This document shows positions 1 to 7,621 of a stretch of 45,944 nt of DNA, piece by piece. Positions within the stretch are counted from its first letter, which is position 1, and each line of letters opens with the position of its first letter. A program made the translations under genes and the position numbers. The stretch comes from Thermoguttaceae bacterium. GTDB lineage: Bacteria > Planctomycetota > Planctomycetia > Pirellulales > Thermoguttaceae. The stretch covers positions 1 to 45,944 of the forward strand of contig JAFSDX010000190.1 in NCBI GenBank assembly GCA_017436025.1, given 5' to 3'. A model generated the notes under the pieces. It ran no database searches and had not been told where the DNA came from. It was given only the letters and a program-made list of their open reading frames with translations.

Positions 1-2
1 CG

Positions 3-413
3 GTTGAAACGGAAGTCGCGCCGGTCGCCGACGCGGCGGTTGAAACGGAAGTCGCGTCGGTCGCGGACGCGTCGGTTGAAACGGAAGTCGCGCCGGTCGC
101 CGACGCGGCGGTTGAAACGGAAGTCGCGTCGGTCGCGGACGCGGCGGTTGAAACGGAAGTCGCGTCGGTCGCGGACGCGTCGGTTGAAACGGAAGTCGCG
201 CCGGAAGCGGACGCGTCGGTTGAAACGGAAATCGCGTCGGTCGCGGACGCGTCGGTTGAAACGGAAGTCGCGCCGGTCGCGGACGCGTCGGTTGAAACGG
301 AAGTCGCGCCGGAAGCGGTTGCGGCGGTTGAAGAGGAAGTCGCGCCGGAAGCGGTTGCGGCGGTTGAAACGGAAGTCGCGCCGGTCGCGGACGCGGCGGT
401 TGAAACGGAAGCG
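3..413 (+). repeat. 36-bp coding tandem repeat, 11 copies plus a partial copy
   Basis: The repeat period is exactly 36 bp, starting at 3, 39, 75 and so on to 363, with a broken copy at 399. Each unit encodes V-E-T-E-V-A-(P/S)-(V/E)-A-D-A-(A/S). Variation is mostly at two or three codons, so the array is probably still prone to slippage. It continues out of the window at the left edge. Confidence 0.9.
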
Positions 414-1529
414 ACGGACGAACCGGAACAGCTTGTCGAGTCGAACGTCGACGCGACGGGGAACGAAACGAAAGCGAACGAAGTCGCCGATCTCGCGGAA
501 ACGGTCGAAGCGAACGTCGAAGAGATTCGCGAGCCGAAAGCGACGGAAGCGACGGTTGCGACGGTTGCGACCGACGCGAGCGAAAACGTCGCGTCCGCGA
601 TTCGCGAAAACGAGTTTTGGATTCTCGGGCAAAACGGAAGCGGCTTTTACTTTTATCGCCTGCAAGACGGCGCTTGGAACGCGTCGAACGCCGACGAATT
701 TTACGCGAACGGCGAAGAGTTTGCCGTCGTCGTTTACGCGCACGGCTACCAAACCGATATGAACGACGCGACCCGAGACGCCGTCGCCTTTAAGGCCGTT
801 CTCGACGCGGCCCGTCGCAACGTCGGCGCCGAACGCCCCTTCCGACTCGTCGTTTGGAAATGGAACTCCGAACGCGACGCGGCCCGCATTCGAATCGACG
901 CGCAAGCGAAAGCGACGTTGGCCGACCAAAGCGGGAAAGCGCTCGGACGTTGTCTTGGCGGACTCGGCCCGAACGCCGATCTCGCGCTCGTCGGGTTCAG
1001 CTTCGGCGCCCGCGTCGTCGGCTCCGCGTTGGAAACGCTCGCGCAAAGCGGCGCGCAAGCCTCCGCGTTCGACGTCGAATTTAACGAAAACGAAGAGTTC
1101 GCGTTCGCCGTCTCCGGCAAACTGGTCGCCGACGCCGCCGAAAACGTCGCGGACGCCGAAACGCCGAGCGTTCAAAACGACGCGAACGCCGAGAAAGAAG
1201 AAGGACGTAAAATCGCGTTGATTCTCGTCGCCGCCGCTTGCGACCTCGGCTCTTTCGAAGCGCGCGGCGTTTACGGACGAGGCGCGGCGCTCCCGACCGA
1301 CGTGTTGAACGTTTACAACCCGAACGACTTCGCGCTGAAATATTATCGGTACGTTTCCGAAACTCGTTCCGACGCGCAAGGCGTCGCGCCGATTCGCGCC
1401 GGTCTCTTCCCGAACGCCGTCGGCAAAACGTTCAACGTCAATTCGAATCCGGCGCTCGGAAAACGACATTCGTTCGTCGACGCGATCGGAATCGTTCCGA
1501 CGCAAACGCTCGGCGACCTGGCGTTTTAA
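3..1529 (+). CDS. Repeat-bearing alpha/beta hydrolase-like protein (5' end outside window)
   Basis: The frame is open from the window edge to the TAA at 1527-1529, so the start lies upstream. The visible protein begins with eleven copies of a 12-residue repeat of the type VETEVAPVADAA, then a charged linker, then a globular domain from about nt 615. That domain shows alpha/beta hydrolase hallmarks: YAHGYQTD (oxyanion-type strand, about nt 735-758), a nucleophile elbow G-F-S-F-G with Ser at 999-1001, a candidate acid Asp at 1326-1328 in YNPNDF, and a candidate His at 1467-1469 in KRHSF. Substrate is unknown. The Val/Glu/Ala repeats are probably a flexible or wall-spanning stalk; that is inference, and no signal peptide can be seen because the N-terminus is missing. 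A convergent terminator follows. Confidence 0.75.
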   Translation, partial: VETEVAPVADAAVETEVASVADASVETEVAPVADAAVETEVASVADAAVETEVASVADASVETEVAPEADASVETEIASVADASVETEVAPVADASVETEVAPEAVAAVEEEVAPEAVAAVETEVAPVADAAVETEATDEPEQLVESNVDATGNETKANEVADLAETVEANVEEIREPKATEATVATVATDASENVASAIRENEFWILGQNGSGFYFYRLQDGAWNASNADEFYANGEEFAVVVYAHGYQTDMNDATRDAVAFKAVLDAARRNVGAERPFRLVVWKWNSERDAARIRIDAQAKATLADQSGKALGRCLGGLGPNADLALVGFSFGARVVGSALETLAQSGAQASAFDVEFNENEEFAFAVSGKLVADAAENVADAETPSVQNDANAEKEEGRKIALILVAAACDLGSFEARGVYGRGAALPTDVLNVYNPNDFALKYYRYVSETRSDAQGVAPIRAGLFPNAVGKTFNVNSNPALGKRHSFVDAIGIVPTQTLGDLAF

Positions 1530-1620
1530 ACGTTGAATTCGCGTCGCGCCGTCGACTCCGGTAAAATAAGGAGAAAACGGCGCGACGAAACGGAAACGCC
1601 GACGCGGTCGGTTAAGCGAT

Positions 1621-1652
1621 AAAGAAAAACGACGCTCTGCCGGGCGTCGTTT
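1621..1652. terminator. Bidirectional intrinsic terminator between convergent genes
   Basis: A perfect 9-bp stem, AAACGACGC (1627-1635) with GCGTCGTTT (1644-1652), encloses an 8-nt loop. On the minus strand it runs into TTTTTCTTT, serving the protease gene. On the plus strand it is followed by a weaker T tract, serving the hydrolase gene. Just right of it the 9-mer TTTCTTGCG is repeated three times (about 1656-1682). Confidence 0.7.
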
Positions 1653-1804
1653 TGCATTTCTTGCGTTTCTTGCGTTTCTTGCGGGCGGAACGCGTCGCCG
1701 AAGGACGCGGGAAAACGGAAAGCGAAAAAAAAGCCCGCCGATTTTCCTCGACGTTTCACGTGAAACATCGTCGGGGAAACGCCGCGTCGGAGCGGAAATC
1801 GCCG

Positions 1805-3166
1805 TTAAAGGGAAGCGCAAAGAAGCGCGAAACTCGTCGCGTTCAAGGCGACGTGCATTCCGACGACCGACGCGTATCGGCGGACGCGCCAATAAACGAC
1901 GCCCTCGACCAACGCGAAAAGGAAGATGGGGAACGGGTCGACGATCGCGTTCGGGAAGAGGGCGCGAAGGCCCGCGTTCGCGCCAAAGACGACGGGGGCA
2001 ATGAAGGCGAAGACGGCGACGCCCCGATAAAAGTCGAGCGCGAAACGGCGAAGCGACGCGAAAAAACGTCCGGCTTTGTAAGTGAATTCGGGGCCGAACC
2101 CGACGTCGCCGGTCGTCGCGCCCGACGAACGACGGAGAACGAGAAGACCGAAAATCAACGCCGCGACGTTCGCGATTCCGGCGGCGAGCATCGTTCGGAA
2201 GAGGCGGTTCAGCGTTTCCGGGTCGCGGGCTTCCTCGGGCGTCTCCGGAGCCCCGGCGTGTATGAGGCCGAAAACGAACGCCGGAACGAGAATCGCGAAC
2301 GCGGAGCGGAGGTAAAAGGCGCGACGCTCCATCGGCGTCGTCGGGTCGAGCCAACGAAACTCGGTCGCGCTCGGAACGTCGGGAACGTTGGGAACGGCGA
2401 CTTGCGTCGCGTCGTCGGTCTCGGCGTCGTCGGCGTTTTCCGGTTCGGCTGTCGTCGTCGCGTCGTCGGCGTTTTCCGGTTCGGCTGTCGTCGTCGCGTC
2501 GTCGGTCTCGGCGTCGTCGGCGTTTTTCGGTTCGGCTGTCGTCGTCGCGTCGGCGAAGGGGCGTCGCGACGTTCCGGGGGGCGGCAAGACCGCTTGGAGC
2601 GCGTAATTTTCGAGCGTTCCTTGGAGAAGAACGCGGAAGAGGAACTCCTCGGCGAACGGCGCGGCGATCACCGCGACGAAGAAGCAAAGGAGAAGCGTTT
2701 CGAACGCCCAAGGGGTCGAGCGCGAACGGATAAGGAGACGAGCGAGCGGGTGTTGCGTCGCGAGATTCCTTTCGGCGTCGGTTTGGACGGTCGAGGGGGC
2801 GCCGTCGGCGGGAGCGCCGTCCTCGGGAGCGCTTTCGGCGGGCGGCGCGACGGTTTGAACGCTTGCGAAGTCGGGGAACCAACTTTTCGGCAGGAACGAA
2901 ACGGCGTTGACGGCGAGGAGGGGGAAGAGAATCGCGCCGCAAACGAAAACGCAAAACGCCGCGCCGACGCTCCAAGGAACGAGGCGTTTCGGCGACTGCG
3001 CCGGGGAGTCGTTTTGGAAAATGTCGCCGACTAAACGCCGCGAACCCCAAAGGAACGCGACGTATAAAAAGGGCGCGGCGACAAGAAAGGCGGAGGCGAA
3101 ATTCGAAACGCCGTCGGTTCCAAAAAGCGGCGCGAGACCGAAAAGGGGAATCGTTGAAAAAATCAT
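1805..3166 (-). CDS. CPBP-family intramembrane metalloprotease (CAAX/Abi type)
   Basis: This is a 453-residue polytopic membrane protein. It carries the three CPBP signatures: A-E-E-F-L-F-R (Glu173, Glu174, Arg178), F-G-L-I-H (His303) and H-V-A-L-N (His438, Asn442). In this family these residues form a metal-dependent glutamyl protease site buried in the membrane; some members process prenylated or bacteriocin-like peptides. Between motif 1 and motif 2 there is an unusual soluble insert (about residues 195-280) with a near-repeat of the type ATTTAEPENADDAETDD, so the protein is longer than typical members. No clear Shine-Dalgarno precedes the ATG. The upstream pgsA terminator separates it from pgsA, so it is probably a single-gene unit. 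Confidence 0.85.
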   Translation of the reverse strand: MIFSTIPLFGLAPLFGTDGVSNFASAFLVAAPFLYVAFLWGSRRLVGDIFQNDSPAQSPKRLVPWSVGAAFCVFVCGAILFPLLAVNAVSFLPKSWFPDFASVQTVAPPAESAPEDGAPADGAPSTVQTDAERNLATQHPLARLLIRSRSTPWAFETLLLCFFVAVIAAPFAEEFLFRVLLQGTLENYALQAVLPPPGTSRRPFADATTTAEPKNADDAETDDATTTAEPENADDATTTAEPENADDAETDDATQVAVPNVPDVPSATEFRWLDPTTPMERRAFYLRSAFAILVPAFVFGLIHAGAPETPEEARDPETLNRLFRTMLAAGIANVAALIFGLLVLRRSSGATTGDVGFGPEFTYKAGRFFASLRRFALDFYRGVAVFAFIAPVVFGANAGLRALFPNAIVDPFPIFLFALVEGVVYWRVRRYASVVGMHVALNATSFALLCASL

Positions 3167-3189
3167 CGGAAAGCAGGCGGGAAATAAGG

Positions 3190-3219
3190 AAAAAAAAGAA
3201 CCCGAGCGATTTCGGGTTC
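3190..3219 (-). terminator. Intrinsic terminator downstream of pgsA
   Basis: A perfect 8-bp stem, GAACCCGA (3198-3205) with TCGGGTTC (3212-3219), is followed on the minus strand by eight T residues. It lies between pgsA and the protease start. Confidence 0.85.
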
Positions 3220-3359
3220 GGGGAGGAACGGGGAACGGCGCCGGCGAGAGCGGCGGGCGACGAGAAACGAGCGCCGCTCTTTTAACGTCGACGGTTCCAA
3301 CGACGGCGAGGGAACGGCGGCGGATCGACGATCTTGGTCGACCGTCGACCGTCGGCGGG

Positions 3360-4043
3360 TCAGTTCGCGTCGGTCGGCGTTTCGTTCGCCGTCGGCGCGA
3401 CCGGCTTCGTCGCGGCTTTGACGTAAATCCAACCGGAGTACAGCGTCAAATAAACGACCGCGTAAAGCGAAACGACGAACGCCGCCGACAACGCGACCGG
3501 AATCGCGTCCGCGCCGCCGCGTTCCCAAAGAATCAAGTAAACGAAGCCGAGCGGGAGCGCGACGCATTGGAGGGTCGTCTTCCACTTGCCGACCCATTTC
3601 GCGGAGAAGTCGCCGCCCTTCGCCTCGACCATCGAACGGAGCATCGTAACGAACATTTCGCGGAAAACGATCGCGACGACCATCCAGGTCGCCAAACCGA
3701 GCGGAATCTTCGAAATCGGGCAAGCGCAGTTTTCCGGCGCCGCGAAGAGCCGAACGTCGTGCAGCTCCGGAATCGCCGCGAAGTAAATGAACGTCCCGCA
3801 AACGAGGAGCTTGTCGGCGAACGGGTCCATAATGCGACCGAACTGCGTTTTTTGGTTGAAGCGGCGCGCCCACCAGCCGTCGACGAAGTCGGTCAGCGCG
3901 GCGATAACGAACAGAACGAGCGCGGCAACGTAAAATTTGAACGGAATCAGCGCGAACATAATCAGCGCGAGGACGATTCGCGCCATCGTCAGGACGTTCG
4001 GGACGTTCCAAACGTCGTTCGAGCGGTCTTTTTCGGCGGTCAT
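3360..4043 (-). CDS. pgsA: CDP-diacylglycerol--glycerol-3-phosphate 3-phosphatidyltransferase
   Basis: The 227-residue membrane enzyme contains the complete CDP-alcohol phosphotransferase motif D-x2-D-G-x2-A-R-x8-G-x3-D-x3-D (Asp52, Asp55, Gly56, Arg60, Gly69, Asp73, Asp77). The family transfers the phosphatidyl group from CDP-diacylglycerol. The N-terminal NVPNVLTMARI stretch is characteristic of PgsA, the committed step to phosphatidylglycerol and cardiolipin. Several hydrophobic segments flank the motif. The C-terminus has a short Ala/Thr-rich tail. An AAAGG sits 8 nt before the ATG. The next upstream gene is the dehydrogenase, 76 nt away on the same strand, so co-transcription is plausible. 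Confidence 0.92.
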   Translation of the reverse strand: MTAEKDRSNDVWNVPNVLTMARIVLALIMFALIPFKFYVAALVLFVIAALTDFVDGWWARRFNQKTQFGRIMDPFADKLLVCGTFIYFAAIPELHDVRLFAAPENCACPISKIPLGLATWMVVAIVFREMFVTMLRSMVEAKGGDFSAKWVGKWKTTLQCVALPLGFVYLILWERGGADAIPVALSAAFVVSLYAVVYLTLYSGWIYVKAATKPVAPTANETPTDAN

Positions 4044-4119
4044 TTTGCGAGCCTTTCTTGAAAAGGAGAAAATGCGATTTAAGGAAACGAAGGAAACGGG
4101 GGAAAGGGAAACGGTCGGC

Positions 4120-5091
4120 TTAACGCGTCGCGGCGGCGCCGAACGCGTCGACGTTCGACAGGGTCGCCAACGCTTTGATCAGCGCCTGCGTTCCGAGTCG
4201 ACCGCCGCCCTGCGCGATCAACGCCAAATAAAGTTGACGGGCCAACGCGACGCCCGGGAGCGAAAGGCGGAGACGCTCCGCGTCGTCGAGCGCGATTCCC
4301 AAGTCCTTAACGAAGTGTTCGACGAAGAACCCGGGCGCGAAATCGCCCCGCAAAACGCGCGGCGCCAAATTCGACAGCGACCAACTCCCCGCCGCTCCGG
4401 ACGAAACCGACGCGAGAACGGCGTCGAGGTCGAGCCCGGCGCGGTAAGCGTAAAGGAGAGCTTCGCAGACGCCGATCATATTCCCGGCGATGAGGATTTG
4501 GTTCGTCGTTTTCGTCCGCTGACCCGCGCCGGGCCCGCCTTGACGACGGACGTTCGTCCCGAGGTTCGCGAAGATCGGCGCTAACCGTTCGAACGCCGCG
4601 TCGGAGCCGCCGACCATAATCGAGAGCGTTCCGTTTTTCGCCCCGACGTCGCCGCCGGAAACGGGAGCGTCGAGCGCGTCGAATCCGGCCCGCGCCGCCG
4701 CGTCGGCGATTTCGACCGCGAGTTCCGGCGAGCTGGTCGTCATATCGACGAAAATTTTGCCGGACGGGTCGGCGTTCGCGGCGCCGTTCGAACCGGCGCA
4801 AGGCCCGGCGTCGGACGCGTCGACGGCGCTCGACCAAGCGCTAAGAACGCCCCGAGCGCCGAAGAAAATTTCGCGAACGTCGCGCGGATACCCGACGATC
4901 GAAAAGACGACGTCGCTTTGTTCGGCGACCGCTCGCGGGGAGTCGGCCCAAACGGCGCCCGCGTCGAGGAGCGGTTCCGCTTTCGAACGGGTTCGCGTAA
5001 AAACGGCGACTTCGTATCCCGCCGCCAACAATCGCGACGCGCAGGCGCCGCCCATCACTCCGGTTCCAATCCAGCCGATTTTCGGTTTCAT
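4120..5091 (-). CDS. NAD(P)-dependent beta-hydroxyacid dehydrogenase (3-hydroxyisobutyrate dehydrogenase-like)
   Basis: The protein has 323 residues. The N-terminal Rossmann motif is G9-x-G11-x-x-G14 ([10 protein letters not shown]). The family substrate signature [14 protein letters not shown] is at 141-154, and the catalytic Lys is at 194 with Asn197 ([10 protein letters not shown]). The C-terminal helical domain includes [16 protein letters not shown]. Family enzymes oxidise small beta-hydroxyacids such as 3-hydroxyisobutyrate, tartronate semialdehyde or succinic semialdehyde; the exact substrate cannot be told. An extra Ser/Ala/Asn-rich loop of about 23 residues (88-110) sits between the first two core segments. 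A sigma70-type promoter is visible at 5177-5204. No clear ribosome-binding site. Confidence 0.85.
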   Translation of the reverse strand: MKPKIGWIGTGVMGGACASRLLAAGYEVAVFTRTRSKAEPLLDAGAVWADSPRAVAEQSDVVFSIVGYPRDVREIFFGARGVLSAWSSAVDASDAGPCAGSNGAANADPSGKIFVDMTTSSPELAVEIADAAARAGFDALDAPVSGGDVGAKNGTLSIMVGGSDAAFERLAPIFANLGTNVRRQGGPGAGQRTKTTNQILIAGNMIGVCEALLYAYRAGLDLDAVLASVSSGAAGSWSLSNLAPRVLRGDFAPGFFVEHFVKDLGIALDDAERLRLSLPGVALARQLYLALIAQGGGRLGTQALIKALATLSNVDAFGAAATR

Positions 5092-5176
5092 CGTCGTTCG
5101 CTTTCGTCAAATTCGTCAAAAAGGAAAGAGAGGAAAAACGTCGCGAGTCGGCGACCCGCGACGACGCTTCGCTTTC

Positions 5177-5204
5177 ATTGTAACGAATTTTGGCGCGACG
5201 GCAA
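5177..5204 (-). promoter_or_regulatory. Predicted promoter for the dehydrogenase gene
   Basis: On the minus strand, TTGCCG (5199-5204), a 16-bp spacer and TACAAT (5177-5182) are present. The predicted transcript starts about 80 nt before the ATG at 5091. Confidence 0.55.
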
Positions 5205-5337
5205 GAAGCGGAGCGGAAACGACGCGAAAAGAACGGCTTTTTTTGCGTCGCGGCGGAAAAAAACGACGCTCCGCGCGGCGAAACGTTAATGCGCCAAGGA
5301 GAATGGGAAGGTTCGAAATCAAGACCAAGCAAGAAAC

Positions 5338-5372
5338 AAAAAAAGCTCCGAAACCTTGCGATTCCGGAGCTT
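5338..5372 (-). terminator. Terminator of the first tRNA-Leu gene
   Basis: The stem AAGCTCCG (5343-5350) with CGGAGCTT (5365-5372) is followed on the minus strand by seven T residues. The stem begins only 2 nt after the tRNA discriminator base. Confidence 0.8.
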
Positions 5373-5374
5373 AG

Positions 5375-5459
<85 letters not shown>

Positions 5460-5473
5460 GTGTTACGTGTATT

Positions 5474-5501
5474 ATTCTAACCGATTCGCGGCGTTTGACA
5501 A
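5474..5501 (-). promoter_or_regulatory. Promoter of tRNA-Leu copy 1
   Basis: TTGTCA (5496-5501), a 16-bp spacer and TAGAAT (5474-5479) on the minus strand, each one base from consensus. The -10 ends 14 nt before the mature tRNA. Confidence 0.75.
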
Positions 5502-5734
5502 GGGGCTTTTTTCAAAATTTTCGTTAAATGTTGGAAATTTTTTGTTTTTACTTCGCCGCGCGTTAAAATAGGCGTTTTATTTAAAAGAGAAAAGCGGAAC
5601 GACTCTCCCCGTTAGAGTCGGGAGCGTTGAACGAACGCCGCGCGTAAAAAAATCGAGTAAAAGGAGAAGCGGGTCGCGACGTAAGCGGTGAAAAGCAAGT
5701 CGCGTCGTAAACGGCGAAAAGAGCGGCAAGAAAC
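5502..5734. other. Interval between the tRNA genes: unexplained hairpin and short repeats
   Basis: No protein-coding gene is supported here. The interval holds an AT-rich CGTTAAAATAGGCG element (5561-5574) with a weak TTGTTT 16 bp upstream of its TAAAAT. It also holds a perfect 7-bp hairpin CGACTCT/AGAGTCG (5600-5620), and two imperfect direct repeats of about 25 bp that begin GTCGCG(A/T)CGTAA (about 5672-5722). A short plus-strand RNA is possible but unproven. Confidence 0.35.
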
Positions 5735-5768
5735 AAAAAAGCTCCGAAACCTTGCGATTCCGGAGCTT
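5735..5768 (-). terminator. Terminator of the second tRNA-Leu gene
   Basis: The same stem as copy 1, AAGCTCCG (5739-5746) with CGGAGCTT (5761-5768), is followed by a six-T tract on the minus strand. Confidence 0.8.
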
Positions 5769-5770
5769 AG

Positions 5771-5855
<85 letters not shown>

Positions 5856-5867
5856 GTTACATTTTAT

Positions 5868-5895
5868 ATCTTAGCGCTTTTTTTCGTTTTGAGAA
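5868..5895 (-). promoter_or_regulatory. Promoter of tRNA-Leu copy 2
   Basis: TTCTCA (5890-5895), a 16-bp spacer and TAAGAT (5868-5873) on the minus strand. Spacing matches copy 1, and both -35 boxes follow a CCCC run. Confidence 0.6.
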
Positions 5896-5941
5896 GGGGC
5901 TTTTTCGGAATTTTTTCGAAATTTCCCCAATTTCTTCTCGC

Positions 5942-6604
5942 TTATTCGGCGCCGAGGTCGAATTTTAACGCGTCGAACGCTCGCCAATACGACTGCCGCG
6001 ACGCGTGTATATGCTCCGCTTCGTTCAAAAAGCGCGCCGTCGGTTTGCGCGGAACGTCGAATTTTCGGAACGTCGCGACCGCGCCGCTCAGGTCGTCGCC
6101 GTACGCGGTTAGGAGTTTGTGTTCGTCGAACTGGATTTCGAGCGGTTTTTCGGCGTCCAAAACGGCGACGCCGAGGCAGCCGTCGTTCAGGAGCAGGTCT
6201 TCGTAATCGCAAAAAACGCTTTTCAAGACCGGCGCGTCGACGCCTTCGCGAGTCGAGGAAACGCGCGTTCCGTTTTGTCGATGGCTCGACTCGACGACGA
6301 CGTCGACCGTCGTTTCGAGTTCGTCGAGGAGCGCCAAAAAAACGTCGAAAAGTTTTTCGCGGGAGACCGCCGCGATCGCGACCGGGACGCCGGCGCCGGT
6401 TTCCGGGTCGACGTAACGATCGAAGCGCCAACATTCTTCCGGAACGATCGCCAAGTCGAACGAAGGCCGAATCGCGTCGGTTAGGTTGAAGGTTCCGTAC
6501 CGCGCGACGGCGAGGTGCGCTTCGAGGCGTTCGCGGTCAAAGCGGCGAAGTTTTTCCGATTTTTCTCGTTGGGGAAGCGGCGACGTTCGGCGAATAATAG
6601 GCAT
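5942..6604 (-). CDS. Conserved-looking protein of unknown function
   Basis: This is a soluble protein of about 220 residues with no signal peptide or membrane segment. Distinctive stretches are VARYGTFNLTDAIRPSFD and VPEECWRFDRYVDPETGAG near the N-terminus and a Tyr/Trp-containing C-terminus (SRQSYWRAFDALKFD). I do not recognise a catalytic family. Codon use is like its neighbours, which supports it as real. The start is uncertain: the ATG at 6604 lacks a Shine-Dalgarno, and another minus-strand frame (6481-6777) overlaps its 5' end, so a longer or shifted N-terminus cannot be excluded. Confidence 0.65.
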   Translation of the reverse strand: MPIIRRTSPLPQREKSEKLRRFDRERLEAHLAVARYGTFNLTDAIRPSFDLAIVPEECWRFDRYVDPETGAGVPVAIAAVSREKLFDVFLALLDELETTVDVVVESSHRQNGTRVSSTREGVDAPVLKSVFCDYEDLLLNDGCLGVAVLDAEKPLEIQFDEHKLLTAYGDDLSGAVATFRKFDVPRKPTARFLNEAEHIHASRQSYWRAFDALKFDLGAE

Positions 6605-6979
6605 AAGGCGCGACCGGGGGGGAATAGGCGGGCAAGGGCGTCGGGGGGATTCGCGTCGGCGGCGGGAAAACCGTCGACTCGGTATTTTAGGTCGAGTTGA
6701 ACGGCGGCGTCGGTCGCGCGGAACTTTTTCCGGCGTCGCGACGTAATTTTCGCCGCTCGGCTTTTAAAAACCGGCAAAACCGGCGCGACCGACTTAACTT
6801 TTAACCTTGCGCCGTTCGGAAAAATACGTTAAATTGAGAAATCTTCGAGCGCGGCCCGGCGGCGGTCGATGTTAACCTTGACGACGGCGCCGAAGGAACG
6901 GTCGAGCAATACCGGCGGCGTCGGACGAAACGTCGAAAAAGCTCGGAAAACAGACGCTCGACAACGAAAGGACGCGACG
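6605..6979. other. Intergenic region between divergent genes
   Basis: About 375 bp contain no convincing gene. A 98-codon minus-strand frame (6481-6777) begins here but overlaps the unknown gene and has no family resemblance I can see. On the plus strand a weak promoter is possible: TTGCGC, 17 bp, TAAATT near 6807-6835. It would give the lipoprotein gene a leader of about 140 nt. Confidence 0.3.
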
Positions 6980-7339
6980 ATGCGAACGGACTCCGCCAAC
7001 GCGAAACGGACGGCGAAAAAGTCGTTTTTGTCAATATTAATATATAGAGGGCGTTTTTGCGCGCTCGCGGCGCTCGCGTCGGGGGCTCTCGGCGGCTTTT
7101 CCGGGTGCGCGTCGCTCAACGAAAATCCGAACAACGACCGCTTTTGGTTCCCGACGCTGCGCGCTCCGTCGGCGCAAGAGCGAGCGATGCGAGCGGCGAC
7201 CTTCCCGGACGGCGGCGACCCCTATATGAACGCGAATATCGGGCCGAAGTCGCTGGCGACGCGTCCGATCGGTTGGGAAGTGCAGCGTTCGTTTCCGTCG
7301 CAGGTTTACGACGTGCATCCGGACGTCGATTACGATTGA
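6980..7339 (+). CDS. Small lipoprotein of unknown function
   Basis: The protein has 119 residues. I chose the ATG at 6980 because AAAGGA lies 7 nt upstream and the product then starts with a basic stretch, a hydrophobic segment and a lipobox-like GFSGC; an in-frame ATG at 6869 would bury the signal. After the Cys the mature part is short and polar with RFWFPTLRAPSAQERAMRAA and ends in an acidic tail (DVHPDVDYD). No domain is recognised. An AT-rich island with the 9-mer ATTAATATA lies inside the signal-peptide codons (7036-7044). It probably sits in the outer or cytoplasmic membrane. Confidence 0.7.
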   Translation: MRTDSANAKRTAKKSFLSILIYRGRFCALAALASGALGGFSGCASLNENPNNDRFWFPTLRAPSAQERAMRAATFPDGGDPYMNANIGPKSLATRPIGWEVQRSFPSQVYDVHPDVDYD

Positions 7340-7412
7340 CGAAAAACGGTTGGTTTCGGCCAAAAAAAGCCGCTTCTTTCGATAAATTTCGAAATATCTG
7401 TTAAAACCGCTC

Positions 7413-7441
7413 TTTTCTTTAAGCGGAAAAAAGGTTATAAT
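7413..7441 (+). promoter_or_regulatory. Predicted promoter of the pseudopilin cluster
   Basis: A perfect TATAAT is at 7436-7441. The -35 position (7413-7418, TTTTCT) is weak. A small CCGCT/AGCGG hairpin (about 7408-7426) lies just upstream. The leader to the first pseudopilin is about 175 nt. Confidence 0.45.
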
Positions 7442-7621
7442 CGTATCGGCGAGGCGCGTTTGAAACGAGAACGCGTCGCGCCGTTTGCGAAACTTCGAAA
7501 CGAAAACGAATCTTGAAATTCGTTTTTAACGCGTCGCGGGATTTCGACCGCCGACGGTCGCGCAGGGATTGCGCGATATTTCCCCCCAGAAGAACGAACA
7601 GTAATAAAGGAGACGGCCGTT

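Noticed and set aside
4..762. Lys/Arg-rich repeat protein (KRKSRR...) at the left edge
   Set aside because: It is the +1 frame reading of the 36-bp repeats that encode the VETEVAPVADAA stalk; the true frame continues into the hydrolase-like domain.
1652..3034. Arg/Glu-rich plus-strand frame of 460 codons
   Set aside because: Antisense to the CPBP protease, whose catalytic motifs and membrane helices are intact on the minus strand.
6481..6777. 98-residue minus-strand gene upstream of the unknown protein
   Set aside because: It overlaps the 5' end of a better-supported frame, has no ribosome-binding site and resembles no family; kept only as a note on start uncertainty.
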